A program made the position numbers and the translations under genes. Below, piece by piece: positions 1-8,367 of a DNA stretch of 64,000 nucleotides. Positions within the stretch are counted from its first letter, which is position 1. Each line of letters opens with the position of its first letter. Source of the DNA: Microbacterium sp. SLBN-146 (lineage in GTDB: Bacteria; Actinomycetota; Actinomycetes; Actinomycetales; Microbacteriaceae); contig NZ_VFMR01000001.1 of the NCBI RefSeq assembly GCF_006715145.1, forward strand, positions 2,852,001 to 2,916,000, read 5' to 3'. The notes under the pieces were generated by a model, which was not told the DNA's origin, did no database searches, and was given only the letters and a program-made list of their open reading frames with translations.

Positions 1-1
1 C

Positions 2-1495
2 CGCTGGCGCGATCCGATTCCCACGTCGCCCGCGGAGCACGAGGTCGATGCACGTTGCTACGGGCCGGTGTGCCCGCAGCGCATGAACCCCGCCGTCCCC
101 CTGGGAGGCCACGCGGACATGGACGAGAACTGTCTCGTCCTCAACGTGTGGTCGCCGGGAGGTCCCGCGGAGGATCCCGCACCCGTCACCGGTGGCGAGC
201 ACGGTTCAGAAACTCTGCCCGTCATGGTGTGGCTGCACGGCGGCGCCTACACCTTCGGAGCGTCGAGCCAACCGCTCTTCGACGCGACGTCGATGGTGAC
301 GAACGGCGACGTCGTGGTCGTGACCGTCAACTACCGACTCGGCGCGTTCGGCTTCCTCGACCTCGCCGGTCTGCTTCCCGACGCCGGATTCGATCGCAAC
401 CTCGCTCTGAAGGACGTTCTCCTCGCCCTCCGCTGGGTGCGCGACAACATCAGCGCTTTCGGCGGTGACGCCGAACGCGTGACGGTCTTCGGGGAATCCG
501 CTGGCGCCGGACTCGTCACGACGCTGCTTGCGACCCCCTCGGCCGAAGGGCTCTTCCATCGCGCGATCGCCCAGTCCTCGCCCGCGTCGAGCATCTACGG
601 CATCGAGCGCGCACGCGTCGTCGCGGAACGGTTCGTCCGCGCGATCGGGGTGACGTCGGACGATCCCGTCGTCATCGCCGACGCGCTTCGGGCGTGCTCC
701 GCCGATGACATCGTGTCCGCCGGGATGACGGTCTACGCCGACGTGCCGACAGAGGTTCCCGGCACTCTCGCTTTCGCTCCCGTCATCGACGGCGACCTGC
801 TGCCGGAATCTCCTGCCGTCGCGTTGCACGAGGGACGCGGGCTGCCCGTGCCGCTGATCATCGGGACGAACAAGGACGAAGCCTCGCTCTTCCGCTTCAT
901 GAAGTCGCCCCTCATGCCGATCACCGACGATCGCATCCAGCAGATGATCGAAAACATGCGCCTCGACGACCCGACGGTGGACGTGCCCCCGCTCGCGCAG
1001 ATACGCACGGCCTACGAGCACGCCCGCCACCGGGCGATCGGTCTCGGGATCGCGCGCGACATCGGATTTCGGATGCCGACGCTGTGGATCGCCGAGGGAC
1101 ACGCTCGAGTGGCCGATGTGTGGCTTTACCGATTCGATCACGCGTCGCCGTTCCTCCGCCTGATCGGACTCGGCGCGACTCATGCGACCGAGCTGCCCTA
1201 CCTGTGGGGCAATCTCGACGGCGGGCCCAAGGATCCGACGTTCCGACTGGGCGGCAGACGCCTCGCGCAGGCCGTTTCTCGGCGGATGCAGGAGCGGTGG
1301 ACCTCTTTCGCGCACGGACGCACGCCCGACGCCGCGGACACCGTCGTCTGGGGTCGGTACCGAACCGTCGATGGCACCGGGGACGGGGATCGCCCACGCG
1401 AGACGCTCGTGATCGATCATGTCGACACGCTCGTTTCGGACCCCGACGCCTCTCTTCGCACCGCCTGGGGGGACGAGGTCCTCACGTTCCGCTGA
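2..1495 (+). CDS. Carboxylesterase/lipase family protein (type B), 5' end cut off
   Basis: Alpha/beta-hydrolase of the type B carboxylesterase family, which hydrolyses carboxylic esters; the natural substrate cannot be told. The reading frame is open to the left edge (translation ...YGPVCPQRMNP before the first internal Met), so the N-terminus lies outside the window. The catalytic triad is visible: the nucleophile elbow FGESAGAG, the acidic residue in GTNKDEAS, and the histidine in GATHATELPYLWGN. The oxyanion-hole segment WLHGGAY is also present. The C-terminus is complete, with TGA at 1493-1495. It is followed 54 bases later by mgtE on the same strand, with no obvious functional link. Family assignment is firm; cellular role is unknown. 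Confidence 0.9.
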   Translation, partial: RWRDPIPTSPAEHEVDARCYGPVCPQRMNPAVPLGGHADMDENCLVLNVWSPGGPAEDPAPVTGGEHGSETLPVMVWLHGGAYTFGASSQPLFDATSMVTNGDVVVVTVNYRLGAFGFLDLAGLLPDAGFDRNLALKDVLLALRWVRDNISAFGGDAERVTVFGESAGAGLVTTLLATPSAEGLFHRAIAQSSPASSIYGIERARVVAERFVRAIGVTSDDPVVIADALRACSADDIVSAGMTVYADVPTEVPGTLAFAPVIDGDLLPESPAVALHEGRGLPVPLIIGTNKDEASLFRFMKSPLMPITDDRIQQMIENMRLDDPTVDVPPLAQIRTAYEHARHRAIGLGIARDIGFRMPTLWIAEGHARVADVWLYRFDHASPFLRLIGLGATHATELPYLWGNLDGGPKDPTFRLGGRRLAQAVSRRMQERWTSFAHGRTPDAADTVVWGRYRTVDGTGDGDRPRETLVIDHVDTLVSDPDASLRTAWGDEVLTFR

Positions 1496-1549
1496 GCCGC
1501 ATCGGACGCGCTCTCCAGTTGAGTAACGGCGCTGTGCGAGGATGCGCGC

Positions 1550-2896
1550 ATGGACGAAGACTTCGACGAGTTCCGCGCTCGCATCGAGCCCGCTTTGCGC
1601 TCTCGCGATCTCGCGGAACTCGGGCGTGTGCTCGGTCAACACGACGCACCTGAGATCGCACGGCTGCTCGAGCGCGAAGACGCGACGGATCGCGCCGTGC
1701 TGTATCGGCTTCTTCCGCGTGACACGGCGCTCGAGGTGTTCGAGCTCCTCGACTCGGGCATGCGGGCGGAGCTGTTCACGGGACTCCGCGCCGATGACGT
1801 CGCCCGTGTCTTCGAGGACCTCGATCCCGACGACCGCGCACAGCTGGTGGATGAGCTTCCCGCGGGGGTCGCCCAGAAGCTCATGAGCGGGCTGTCGGTG
1901 CGCGAACGCGAGCTGACCGCGCCGATGCTCGGCTATCCGAAGGACAGCATCGGCAGGTTCATGAGTACGGAGTACGTGCGGCTCCAGCCCCAGTTCACGG
2001 TGGGCGATGCGCTCACCCACGTGCGGCATCGGGGCCAGGATGCCGAGACGATCTACACGCTTCCCGTGACAGACGCGCATCGGCGCGTGCTCGGGGTCGT
2101 CGGTCTCCGCGATCTCGTCATGGGGCCGTCGGATCGACTCGTCGCCGACATGATGACCGACGCCCGGCATCTGCACGCGCGTGAGGAGGCCGAGACGGCG
2201 GCCCGGGCGCTCGTCGAGGCGCAGCTGCTCGCGGCACCGGTGGTCGACGGCGAAGACCGGCTCGTCGGCATCCTCACGATCGACGACGCGTCGCGGATCG
2301 TCGAAGAAGCGGAAGACGAGGATGCGGCGCGTCAGGGTGCATCGGAGCCACTGCGCCGCCCGTACCTCACGACACCCGTCTTCGGAATCGTCCGCTCGCG
2401 CGTCGTGTGGCTGCTGGTCCTCGCCGTTTCGGCTCTCTTCACTGTCGGCGTGCTCGACATCTTCGAGGCGACGCTCGAGCAGGTCGTCACCCTCGCGCTG
2501 TTCATTCCGCTCCTCACCGGCACCGCCGGCAACACGGGCGCGCAGGCGGCGACGACCGTGACCCGCGCGCTGGCGATCGGAGAAGTGTCCGTGCGGGATG
2601 CCGCATCCGTCGCGTGGCGCGAGGTCCGCGTCGGCGCACTCCTCGGAGGAATGCTCGGAGTGCTCGGATTCGTCCTCGCCAGTGCCGTCTTCAGCGTCCC
2701 CCTCGGACTCGTCATCGGCCTCACCCTTTTCAGCGTCTGCACGCTCGCGGCGACCGTCGGCGGCGTCATGCCGATGCTCGCGCGGGTCCTCCGCGCCGAC
2801 CCCGCCGTCTTCAGCACACCGTTCATCTCGACCTTCTGCGACGCGACGAGCCTCATCATCTACTTCCTCGTCGCCACTTGGATCCTCCAGCTGTGA
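1550..2896 (+). CDS. mgtE: Magnesium transporter MgtE
   Basis: Channel-like Mg2+ transporter of the cytoplasmic membrane. The 448 residues match the family length. The order is a soluble helical MgtE N-domain (about 10-125), a pair of CBS domains (about 130-250) that sense Mg2+ in characterised members, then a membrane domain (about 275-448) with five hydrophobic segments, starting VWLLVLAVSALFTVGVLDIF and including the conserved stretch TGTAGNTGAQAATT. The ATG start has a weak GAGGA motif upstream. It ends 33 bases before the zinc-ribbon gene and may be monocistronic, because that gene has its own leaderless-type promoter. No Mg2+-responsive leader was recognised upstream. Confidence 0.93.
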   Translation: MDEDFDEFRARIEPALRSRDLAELGRVLGQHDAPEIARLLEREDATDRAVLYRLLPRDTALEVFELLDSGMRAELFTGLRADDVARVFEDLDPDDRAQLVDELPAGVAQKLMSGLSVRERELTAPMLGYPKDSIGRFMSTEYVRLQPQFTVGDALTHVRHRGQDAETIYTLPVTDAHRRVLGVVGLRDLVMGPSDRLVADMMTDARHLHAREEAETAARALVEAQLLAAPVVDGEDRLVGILTIDDASRIVEEAEDEDAARQGASEPLRRPYLTTPVFGIVRSRVVWLLVLAVSALFTVGVLDIFEATLEQVVTLALFIPLLTGTAGNTGAQAATTVTRALAIGEVSVRDAASVAWREVRVGALLGGMLGVLGFVLASAVFSVPLGLVIGLTLFSVCTLAATVGGVMPMLARVLRADPAVFSTPFISTFCDATSLIIYFLVATWILQL

Positions 2897-2916
2897 CCGC
2901 GGCCTGGGCACCACGG

Positions 2917-2922
2917 TAGGTT
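2917..2922 (+). promoter_or_regulatory. -10 element (TAGGTT) for a leaderless transcript of the zinc-ribbon gene
   Basis: TAGGTT fits the actinobacterial TANNNT -10 consensus and stands exactly 7 bases before the GTG start at 2930. No Shine-Dalgarno sequence precedes this start. That geometry is typical of leaderless mRNAs, which are common in Actinobacteria. A weak -35 (TGTGAC) lies 19 bases further upstream. Inferred from pattern and spacing only. Confidence 0.5.
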
Positions 2923-2929
2923 TGGATAT

Positions 2930-3661
2930 GTGAACGCGAGCCCAGCCGATCAGCACAGACTGCTTGAAGTAGCCGAACTCGACGGCCGCATCCGCCGGGC
3001 CGAGCACGCACGCAAGAACCCGCCGCAGGCCGGTCGGATCCAAGAGCTCCTCTCGCAGCGCCAGGTGCTCTCGCACGAGCTCGCCACCCGCCTGGGCGCC
3101 CGAGACGACCTCCGCGCCGAGATCGCACGGATCGAATCAGACGTCGCGATCGTGGATGCGCGTTCGGCACGCGACAGCGGGCGGCTGGCGTCGTCGTCCA
3201 ATGCGAAAGAGGCACAGGGCTTGGAGTCCGAGCTGCAGGCCCTCGCCCGACGCAAGAGCGACCTCGAAGACGCGGAACTCGACGCGATGGACCGACTCGA
3301 GCAGGCCGACGCGGCCGTCGCCGAGCAGGAAGCCGCGATCGCCGCGATGAACGCGGAAGGTGCCGAGCTGAGTGCCGAGGCGAAGCGCATCGTCGCGGAG
3401 GCCACGGCAGCCGCCGAGGCGGGTCTTCGGGATCGTGCAGCCGTCGCCGGGGCGATCCCCGCCGACCTGCTCGCACTCTATGACCGGATCGCCGCGCGCG
3501 GGACCGGCGCAGCTGCGCTCCTTCGTCGTACGTGCGAAGGATGCCGGATGGTGTTGTCGGGCAACGATCTGAACCGCATCCGCGCCGCGGCTCCCGATGC
3601 CGTCGTGACGTGTCCGGAGTGCGGCTGCATCCTCGTGCGCTCCGAGGAGTCGGGCCTCTGA
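2930..3661 (+). CDS. Coiled-coil protein with C4-type zinc ribbon (zf-RING_7 / DUF164-like)
   Basis: The 243-residue protein has a long helical, Glu/Ala/Arg-rich coiled-coil region (about 5-180) and a C-terminal zinc ribbon with CEGC and CPECGC pairs. This architecture is the widespread actinobacterial family often annotated as a nucleic-acid-binding zinc-ribbon protein; its biochemical role is not established. The start is GTG at 2930; no Shine-Dalgarno is present but a -10 hexamer sits 7 bases upstream, suggesting leaderless translation. The gene ends 3 bases before the polymerase-like gene, so the two are probably co-transcribed. Confidence 0.85.
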   Translation: MNASPADQHRLLEVAELDGRIRRAEHARKNPPQAGRIQELLSQRQVLSHELATRLGARDDLRAEIARIESDVAIVDARSARDSGRLASSSNAKEAQGLESELQALARRKSDLEDAELDAMDRLEQADAAVAEQEAAIAAMNAEGAELSAEAKRIVAEATAAAEAGLRDRAAVAGAIPADLLALYDRIAARGTGAAALLRRTCEGCRMVLSGNDLNRIRAAAPDAVVTCPECGCILVRSEESGL

Positions 3662-3664
3662 CCT

Positions 3665-5392
3665 ATGTCCGGTGGCCCTGAGCCGGCCTGGATCGTCCTC
3701 GGCCGAGCCGAAGGCACCGCAGTGGCCGCCGTCGCACTCGACATCGAGGGGCAAGAACTCTCCCGCGATCGCATCGCGCAGGCTGACGTACCCGGCTGGG
3801 TGGAACGCGAAGAGCAGAGGCATCGCCCGCGCTGGGTGTGGAGCGACGCCCCGCAGTGGTACGGCCCGATCGTCGCCGCGGGGCACCGCGTGGCGCGCTG
3901 TCACGATCTTCGACTCGTACATGCGATCCTCCGGGATAGTGCGCTCGTCCGCCCCGAAGCACCTGTCAAGGACCCCTCGTCCTGGGACTCCCCGCCCGCG
4001 GAGCAGGATACGCGCGGGGCGACGCTCTTCGATCTCGCCGACGCCGAGAGTGTGACGACTCCGCACGACATCGACGAAGCACTGGCGGAGTTCCAGCGTC
4101 AGCGAGCGGCCATCGCGGAAGGCGCTGACGCGACACGTCTACGGCTTCTCGCCGCCGCGGAGTCGGCCGGGGCACTGATCGCCGTCGAGCTGCGAGCCGC
4201 CGGAGTGCCGTGGGATGCCGGCAAGCACGACGCCATCCTTCAGGACGCCTTGGGTCCGCGACCTCACAGCGGGGGAGTGCCCACGAAGATGCTGACCGCT
4301 GCGGACCGCGTACGAACGGCCCTGGGAGACCCGGCGGTGAGTCTCGACTCGCAACCGAAGCTCCTCCGAGCGCTCCATCGATCCGGAGTCCAGGTCGCGT
4401 CGACGAGCCGGTGGGAGCTCGCCCAGCACACGCACCCCGTCATCGAGCCGTTGCTCGAGTACAAGAAGCTCGCTCGGCTCCTGTCGGCGAACGGATGGGC
4501 GTGGCTCGACGACTGGGTCGCCGGTGGCCGGTTCCGCCCTGTCTACGTGCCGGGCGGCGTCGTGACAGGACGCTGGGCGTCGTCAGGGGGCGGAGCACTG
4601 CAGCTCCCTCGCCAACTCCGCGCCGCGGTCCGCGCTGATCCCGGATGGAAGCTCGTCGTCGCCGACGTGGCGCAGCTGGAGCCGCGTGTCCTCGCGGGGA
4701 TGTCGCGCGACATGGCACTTGCGGATGCCGCGCGTGGCCGCGATCTGTACAGCGGCATCGTCGACAGCGGCGCTGCCGCCACACGCGACGAAGCGAAGCT
4801 CGCGATTCTCGGCGCCATGTACGGGGCGACGACGGGAGACTCCGGCCGCCTCGTTCCGCGACTTCGCCGCATCTTTCCGCGCGCGATGGCGCTCGTCGAC
4901 GATGCTGCGCGAGTGGGCGAAGACGGCGGCATCGTCACGACGTGGCTCGGTCGCTCCTCGCCCCCACCATCATCGGAGTGGGTCGAGATCCTCGCCCGCG
5001 CGACGGAAGCCGACGCCACCCCCGCCCAGGAGCTCGGGGCCCGTCGCCTCGCACGCGACCGCGGGCGCTTCACGCGCAACTTCGTCGTCCAGGGGACGGC
5101 CGCCGAGTGGGCGCTCGCGTGGCTCGCCGATCTGCGACTGCGTCTCGCGGAACTGCGGGGGAGCGCGGCCGACGCAGGTCATTCCCGGTCGGGGCCCGCC
5201 TTCGCGGAGCATCCGCATCTCGCGTTCTTCCTGCATGACGAGGTCATCGTGCACGCGCCCGCATCGACCGCCGATGCGGTCGCCGACGCAATCGCGGGCG
5301 CAGCAGATGCCGCAGGGCACCTGCTCTTCGGCGACTTCCCGCTCGACTTCCCCCTCGACCTTCGCATCACTGACTCCGCCGAGAAGTCGTGA
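3665..5392 (+). CDS. Bifunctional 3'-5' exonuclease/DNA polymerase family protein (A-family polymerase domain)
   Basis: The 575-residue protein has an A-family (PolA-like) polymerase domain in its C-terminal two thirds. Motif A is DVAQLEPRVLAG (PolA: DYSQIELRVLAH), motif B is RDEAKLAILGAMYG, and motif C is LHDEVIVHAP, so both catalytic acidic residues (D of motif A, DE of motif C) are kept. The N-terminal ~190 residues occupy the place of the 3'-5' exonuclease domain, but I see no intact DEDD motifs there, so proofreading is doubtful. Such proteins are common in Actinobacteria as a second, smaller PolA relative presumed to work in repair. It starts 3 bases after the zinc-ribbon gene and ends 4 bases before the convergent DUF4012 gene. 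Confidence 0.85.
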   Translation: MSGGPEPAWIVLGRAEGTAVAAVALDIEGQELSRDRIAQADVPGWVEREEQRHRPRWVWSDAPQWYGPIVAAGHRVARCHDLRLVHAILRDSALVRPEAPVKDPSSWDSPPAEQDTRGATLFDLADAESVTTPHDIDEALAEFQRQRAAIAEGADATRLRLLAAAESAGALIAVELRAAGVPWDAGKHDAILQDALGPRPHSGGVPTKMLTAADRVRTALGDPAVSLDSQPKLLRALHRSGVQVASTSRWELAQHTHPVIEPLLEYKKLARLLSANGWAWLDDWVAGGRFRPVYVPGGVVTGRWASSGGGALQLPRQLRAAVRADPGWKLVVADVAQLEPRVLAGMSRDMALADAARGRDLYSGIVDSGAAATRDEAKLAILGAMYGATTGDSGRLVPRLRRIFPRAMALVDDAARVGEDGGIVTTWLGRSSPPPSSEWVEILARATEADATPAQELGARRLARDRGRFTRNFVVQGTAAEWALAWLADLRLRLAELRGSAADAGHSRSGPAFAEHPHLAFFLHDEVIVHAPASTADAVADAIAGAADAAGHLLFGDFPLDFPLDLRITDSAEKS

Positions 5393-5396
5393 GGGC

Positions 5397-7172
5397 TCAC
5401 ACGCAGGCGCGCTCCGCAACCGTGACGGACGACGGGCCCATGAGGGGAGTGTGGACGATTGCGAGCTGCCGCGCCTGATCCTCGGGGAGGAAGAAGTGGA
5501 ACTCGAGGCGGTTCTCCTCGGCGGGCGAGAGATTGACGCGCGCGGCGCTCGTCGCGCGTCCGTCCGACATCGCGGTCGCGGCCGGATAGGTCTCGCCCTT
5601 GACGATCACCTCTCCTGCGAACGAGCCGCGCGGGCCCTCGACGGAGACATTCGTTCCGATGTCTCCCGCCCCGACGCCGAAGAGTCCTCCGCCGGTGACG
5701 CTGGTGGGCCACGTCTCGACGTCAGCGGGAGCGGTGCTGGCCATGTCGACGGTGACGACGACCTCGGCCAGCCCTTGGGGGGTGCACCCGCTCACGGCGG
5801 CGTCGATGTCGATGTCGAGGAAGCGGGCCATCTTCGCGCCGGTCGCGTCGTTGAAGTAGACCGCGAAAGCACCGTCACCCGCGGCGTCCTGTCGTGCCCG
5901 CGGACCCGAGAGACTCGCACCGATGCCCTCGTTCTCGGCGGGGTCGGCGTTCCACACCGAGATGCGTCCTTGCTCGATGGGAGCCTGCAGCGCCGTCGCG
6001 AGGCTCACGATGTCGATCCCCCCCGATGACAAGCGTGTGAAGACCGCGTCCACCGCCGCCTGGTAGAGCTCCGTCTGCTCCTCGGAACTCATGGTCAGGT
6101 ATGGCTGGACGAGCAGCATTTCCTCGAGGTTGTCGGCAGTGAGCTGCGTGCCGTTCGGCAGATCGACGGGGCCCGTCGCGCTCAGCAGTGCACCGAGCAC
6201 GTACGGATCGACGGACACGATCGTGTCGGGGGTGGTTCCCGTGCGCTCCTGCCACCACGCGGTGGCGATCTCGGCGGTCAACGCGAAATCCGCTGGGGCG
6301 GAGGCATTCTGAACGAAGCGGCCGACGACGTCGGAGTAGACGGTCGTCACCTCCGCCGGCAGGTCGACGATGGACGCGGCGTGCGGTGCGAATTCACGAG
6401 ACTGCGCTTGCCCGACGAGGGAGAGTCGGCCGTCGCTCGCCTTGACTTCGGCGAAGGTGCCCGTGATCCCCCCTCCCGTACGCAGTTCGGCGGGGTTCTG
6501 CAGCATGACGAGGATCGTCCGCTCTCGATCGAGCCCGAGGATCGCGGGGAGGACGTCACTCGCTCGAGCCGCGGCGTCGAGCGCGGGCGCCGCGACGTCT
6601 ACGAACTCGCGCACCTCGTCGACGCCGCGGGAGACCGGAGAGATCAGCGCGGAGGTGTCGACGGCATCCAATTGTTCTGCGGCATCCTGCATCGTGCCGT
6701 TGAGCTCGTCTATCGATCCGCTCGCGTCACGGAGAGTCGCAAGCGGGAGGAGCTGACCGCTGTCCTCCGAAGCCGAAAGATCGCGGACGAACGCGGTCAG
6801 CGCGGGCAGCTGTGCCGAGATCGCATCGAGCTCGGATGCCACGATCCGGACCGCCTGCAAATTGGTGCCGACGGCGGGAACGGCTTCTGCCGCCGCCCAG
6901 ACCGGGTCGCTCGAGAGGGATGCCGCAGTTTCGGCGTGCCCCGCGAAGTCGGGAATCAGCTGGTCGACACGATCCAGATCACCGGACTCGAACGCCGACT
7001 TCAGCTCTTGCGCGAGAGGAGTGAGACTGTCGACTTCGGACTTGATGAGCAGCGCGCGCACGCCGACCCACGTGCTGAGGCCTACGAGCACGAGGAGCGC
7101 CAGGCCGAGCACGATCACGATGACGCGCGCACCCTTTCGTCGGGGTGCGAGCGCCGGTGTGGCGCCGGACAC
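5397..7172 (-). CDS. DUF4012 domain-containing membrane-anchored protein
   Basis: The 591-residue protein has a basic N-terminus (RRKGAR) and one transmembrane segment at about 17-40, then a large exported region matching the DUF4012 family of actinobacterial cell-surface proteins; function unknown. The conserved centre includes ILVMLQNPAELRTGGGITGT, typical of the family. The GTG start at 7172 lies four bases after the TGA of the LPXTG-protein gene, with no good Shine-Dalgarno, which implies translational coupling and a two-gene operon. Related proteins often sit near surface-polysaccharide genes, but none are visible here. The family call is confident, any function is not. Confidence 0.85.
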   Translation of the reverse strand: MSGATPALAPRRKGARVIVIVLGLALLVLVGLSTWVGVRALLIKSEVDSLTPLAQELKSAFESGDLDRVDQLIPDFAGHAETAASLSSDPVWAAAEAVPAVGTNLQAVRIVASELDAISAQLPALTAFVRDLSASEDSGQLLPLATLRDASGSIDELNGTMQDAAEQLDAVDTSALISPVSRGVDEVREFVDVAAPALDAAARASDVLPAILGLDRERTILVMLQNPAELRTGGGITGTFAEVKASDGRLSLVGQAQSREFAPHAASIVDLPAEVTTVYSDVVGRFVQNASAPADFALTAEIATAWWQERTGTTPDTIVSVDPYVLGALLSATGPVDLPNGTQLTADNLEEMLLVQPYLTMSSEEQTELYQAAVDAVFTRLSSGGIDIVSLATALQAPIEQGRISVWNADPAENEGIGASLSGPRARQDAAGDGAFAVYFNDATGAKMARFLDIDIDAAVSGCTPQGLAEVVVTVDMASTAPADVETWPTSVTGGGLFGVGAGDIGTNVSVEGPRGSFAGEVIVKGETYPAATAMSDGRATSAARVNLSPAEENRLEFHFFLPEDQARQLAIVHTPLMGPSSVTVAERACV

Positions 7173-7176
7173 GATC

Positions 7177-7854
7177 TCAGGCGCGCGAGCGGCGGCGGCG
7201 CTGAACGACCAGGAAGCTCACACCCGCGAGGACGATCACTCCACCGGCGATGCTGAGCGGAAGCACGGCTGCGCTCAGACCCGTGGCGGGAAGGAAGCCC
7301 GCCGTCTGGGCCGACGAACGAGGCCCGGAAAGGCACTCGGGCGTCGCCTGCGGGTAGGACAACGCGACGGCGAGATTCGGGTTGACTCGGATCTCCGACG
7401 TGATGTCACCGCGGGTCCAGCGATAGTTGCCGTCAGTCTCGACCCACGCACCGGACGCGTTCTGGGCCCAGCCCGGCCATCCGTTCGCCACGCCGCTCGC
7501 GTCGACCGATGCACCCGGCCACAGAATGCGGCCGCTCAGGCGGTTGTTCTGAAGGGTTCCCAGAGGGATCTCTAGCGAATCGGTGCCGTTCGTCATGAAG
7601 AGCGTCGCCGTCTTGTCCGTCGACACGTTGTCAGGATCGGTCAACTCCAGTGAATACGAGATCCACGGGACGTCCCGCTCGCAATCGCCGATCGCCGTCG
7701 AACCGGCGATCGATGGCGTGATCGGCTCGTCGGGCGTGTAGTCCGACGTCTGCAGCGGAGCCGGTGACTCGACGACATCGTCAGCGAGTGCCATCGTCGA
7801 ACCGCTGAACACGAGCGCTGCCCCCAAAGCAACGCCAGCAATGAGCTTGCGCAT
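7177..7854 (-). CDS. Sortase-anchored (LPXTG) surface protein, unknown function
   Basis: The 225-residue product has a cleavable signal peptide (MRKLIAGVALG..., predicted cut after MALA at residue 24), an extracellular domain with one cysteine near residue 50 and another near the C-terminal end of the domain, and a classical sorting signal: LPATG at about 188-192, a hydrophobic stretch and the tail RRRRSRA. It should be covalently attached to peptidoglycan by sortase. ATG at 7854 was preferred to one 36 bases upstream because a GGGGAGG Shine-Dalgarno sits 10 bases before it and it gives a proper signal peptide. It is the first gene of a two-gene unit with the DUF4012 gene. No ligand-binding domain was recognised. 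Confidence 0.85.
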   Translation of the reverse strand: MRKLIAGVALGAALVFSGSTMALADDVVESPAPLQTSDYTPDEPITPSIAGSTAIGDCERDVPWISYSLELTDPDNVSTDKTATLFMTNGTDSLEIPLGTLQNNRLSGRILWPGASVDASGVANGWPGWAQNASGAWVETDGNYRWTRGDITSEIRVNPNLAVALSYPQATPECLSGPRSSAQTAGFLPATGLSAAVLPLSIAGGVIVLAGVSFLVVQRRRRSRA

Positions 7855-7971
7855 GAAAATCAGGCCTCCCCAAAGGCTGAATACCTGCAACGCGACCCCA
7901 GTGCGCGTCGACAGTGTTCACAACCTACTACTACGAACCTGGATTTGCACCGTGTTCTGCGCGATTCGAGA

Positions 7972-7977
7972 TAAAGT
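7972..7977 (+). promoter_or_regulatory. -10 element (TAAAGT) of the RNase P RNA promoter
   Basis: TAAAGT fits TANNNT and is separated by six bases from 7984, the first base of the closing P1 helix of RNase P RNA, so it predicts a transcription start exactly at the RNA 5' end. The -35 is weak: TTGCAC at 7945-7950 is 21 bases upstream, longer than usual. Confidence 0.5.
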
Positions 7978-7983
7978 CGAGAC

Positions 7984-8357
7984 GCGAATGGGTCGACTGG
8001 ACGGTCGCGTTGCGGGTGGTTTCCGCTCGTACCGAGGAACGTCCGGGCTCCATAGGGCAGGGCGGTGGGTAACACCCACCCGGAGCAATCCGCGAGACAG
8101 TGCCACAGAGAGCAGACCGCCAGGACGCGAGTCCCGGTAAGGGTGAAAGGGTGGTGTAAGAGACCACCGGGTTCGCGGTGACGCGAACCGCACGGCAAAC
8201 CTCGCCCGGAGCAAGGCCAGACAGGGGATGCAGACGCTGCCCGCCGAGTCCCCGGGTAGGCCGCTAGAACGGCATGGCAACGTGTCGTCGAGAGAGATGA
8301 CCGTCCACGAAGCGCGAGCTTCCGGACAGAACCCGGCGTACAGGTCGACCCATTCGC
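7984..8357 (+). ncRNA. rnpB: RNase P RNA (bacterial type A)
   Basis: Catalytic RNA subunit of RNase P, which removes 5' leaders from pre-tRNAs. The first 14 bases (GCGAATGGGTCGAC, 7984-7997) pair perfectly with 8344-8357 to form helix P1. Universally conserved segments are present: GAGGAACGTCCGGGCTCC near the 5' end, AGGGTGAAAGGGTG in the middle, and ACAGAACCCGGCGTACA near the 3' end, which pairs back to form helix P4. The length of about 374 nt is right for type A RNAs of high-GC Gram-positives. It converges on ppgK with only 10 bases between them. Confidence 0.95.
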
Positions 8358-8367
8358 CGCCCTCGCG

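Noticed and set aside
206..3076. 956-codon open frame on the minus strand
   Set aside because: Antisense to the carboxylesterase and mgtE. Its translation is Arg/Asp/Glu/His-rich low-complexity sequence, as expected from the complement of high-GC coding DNA.
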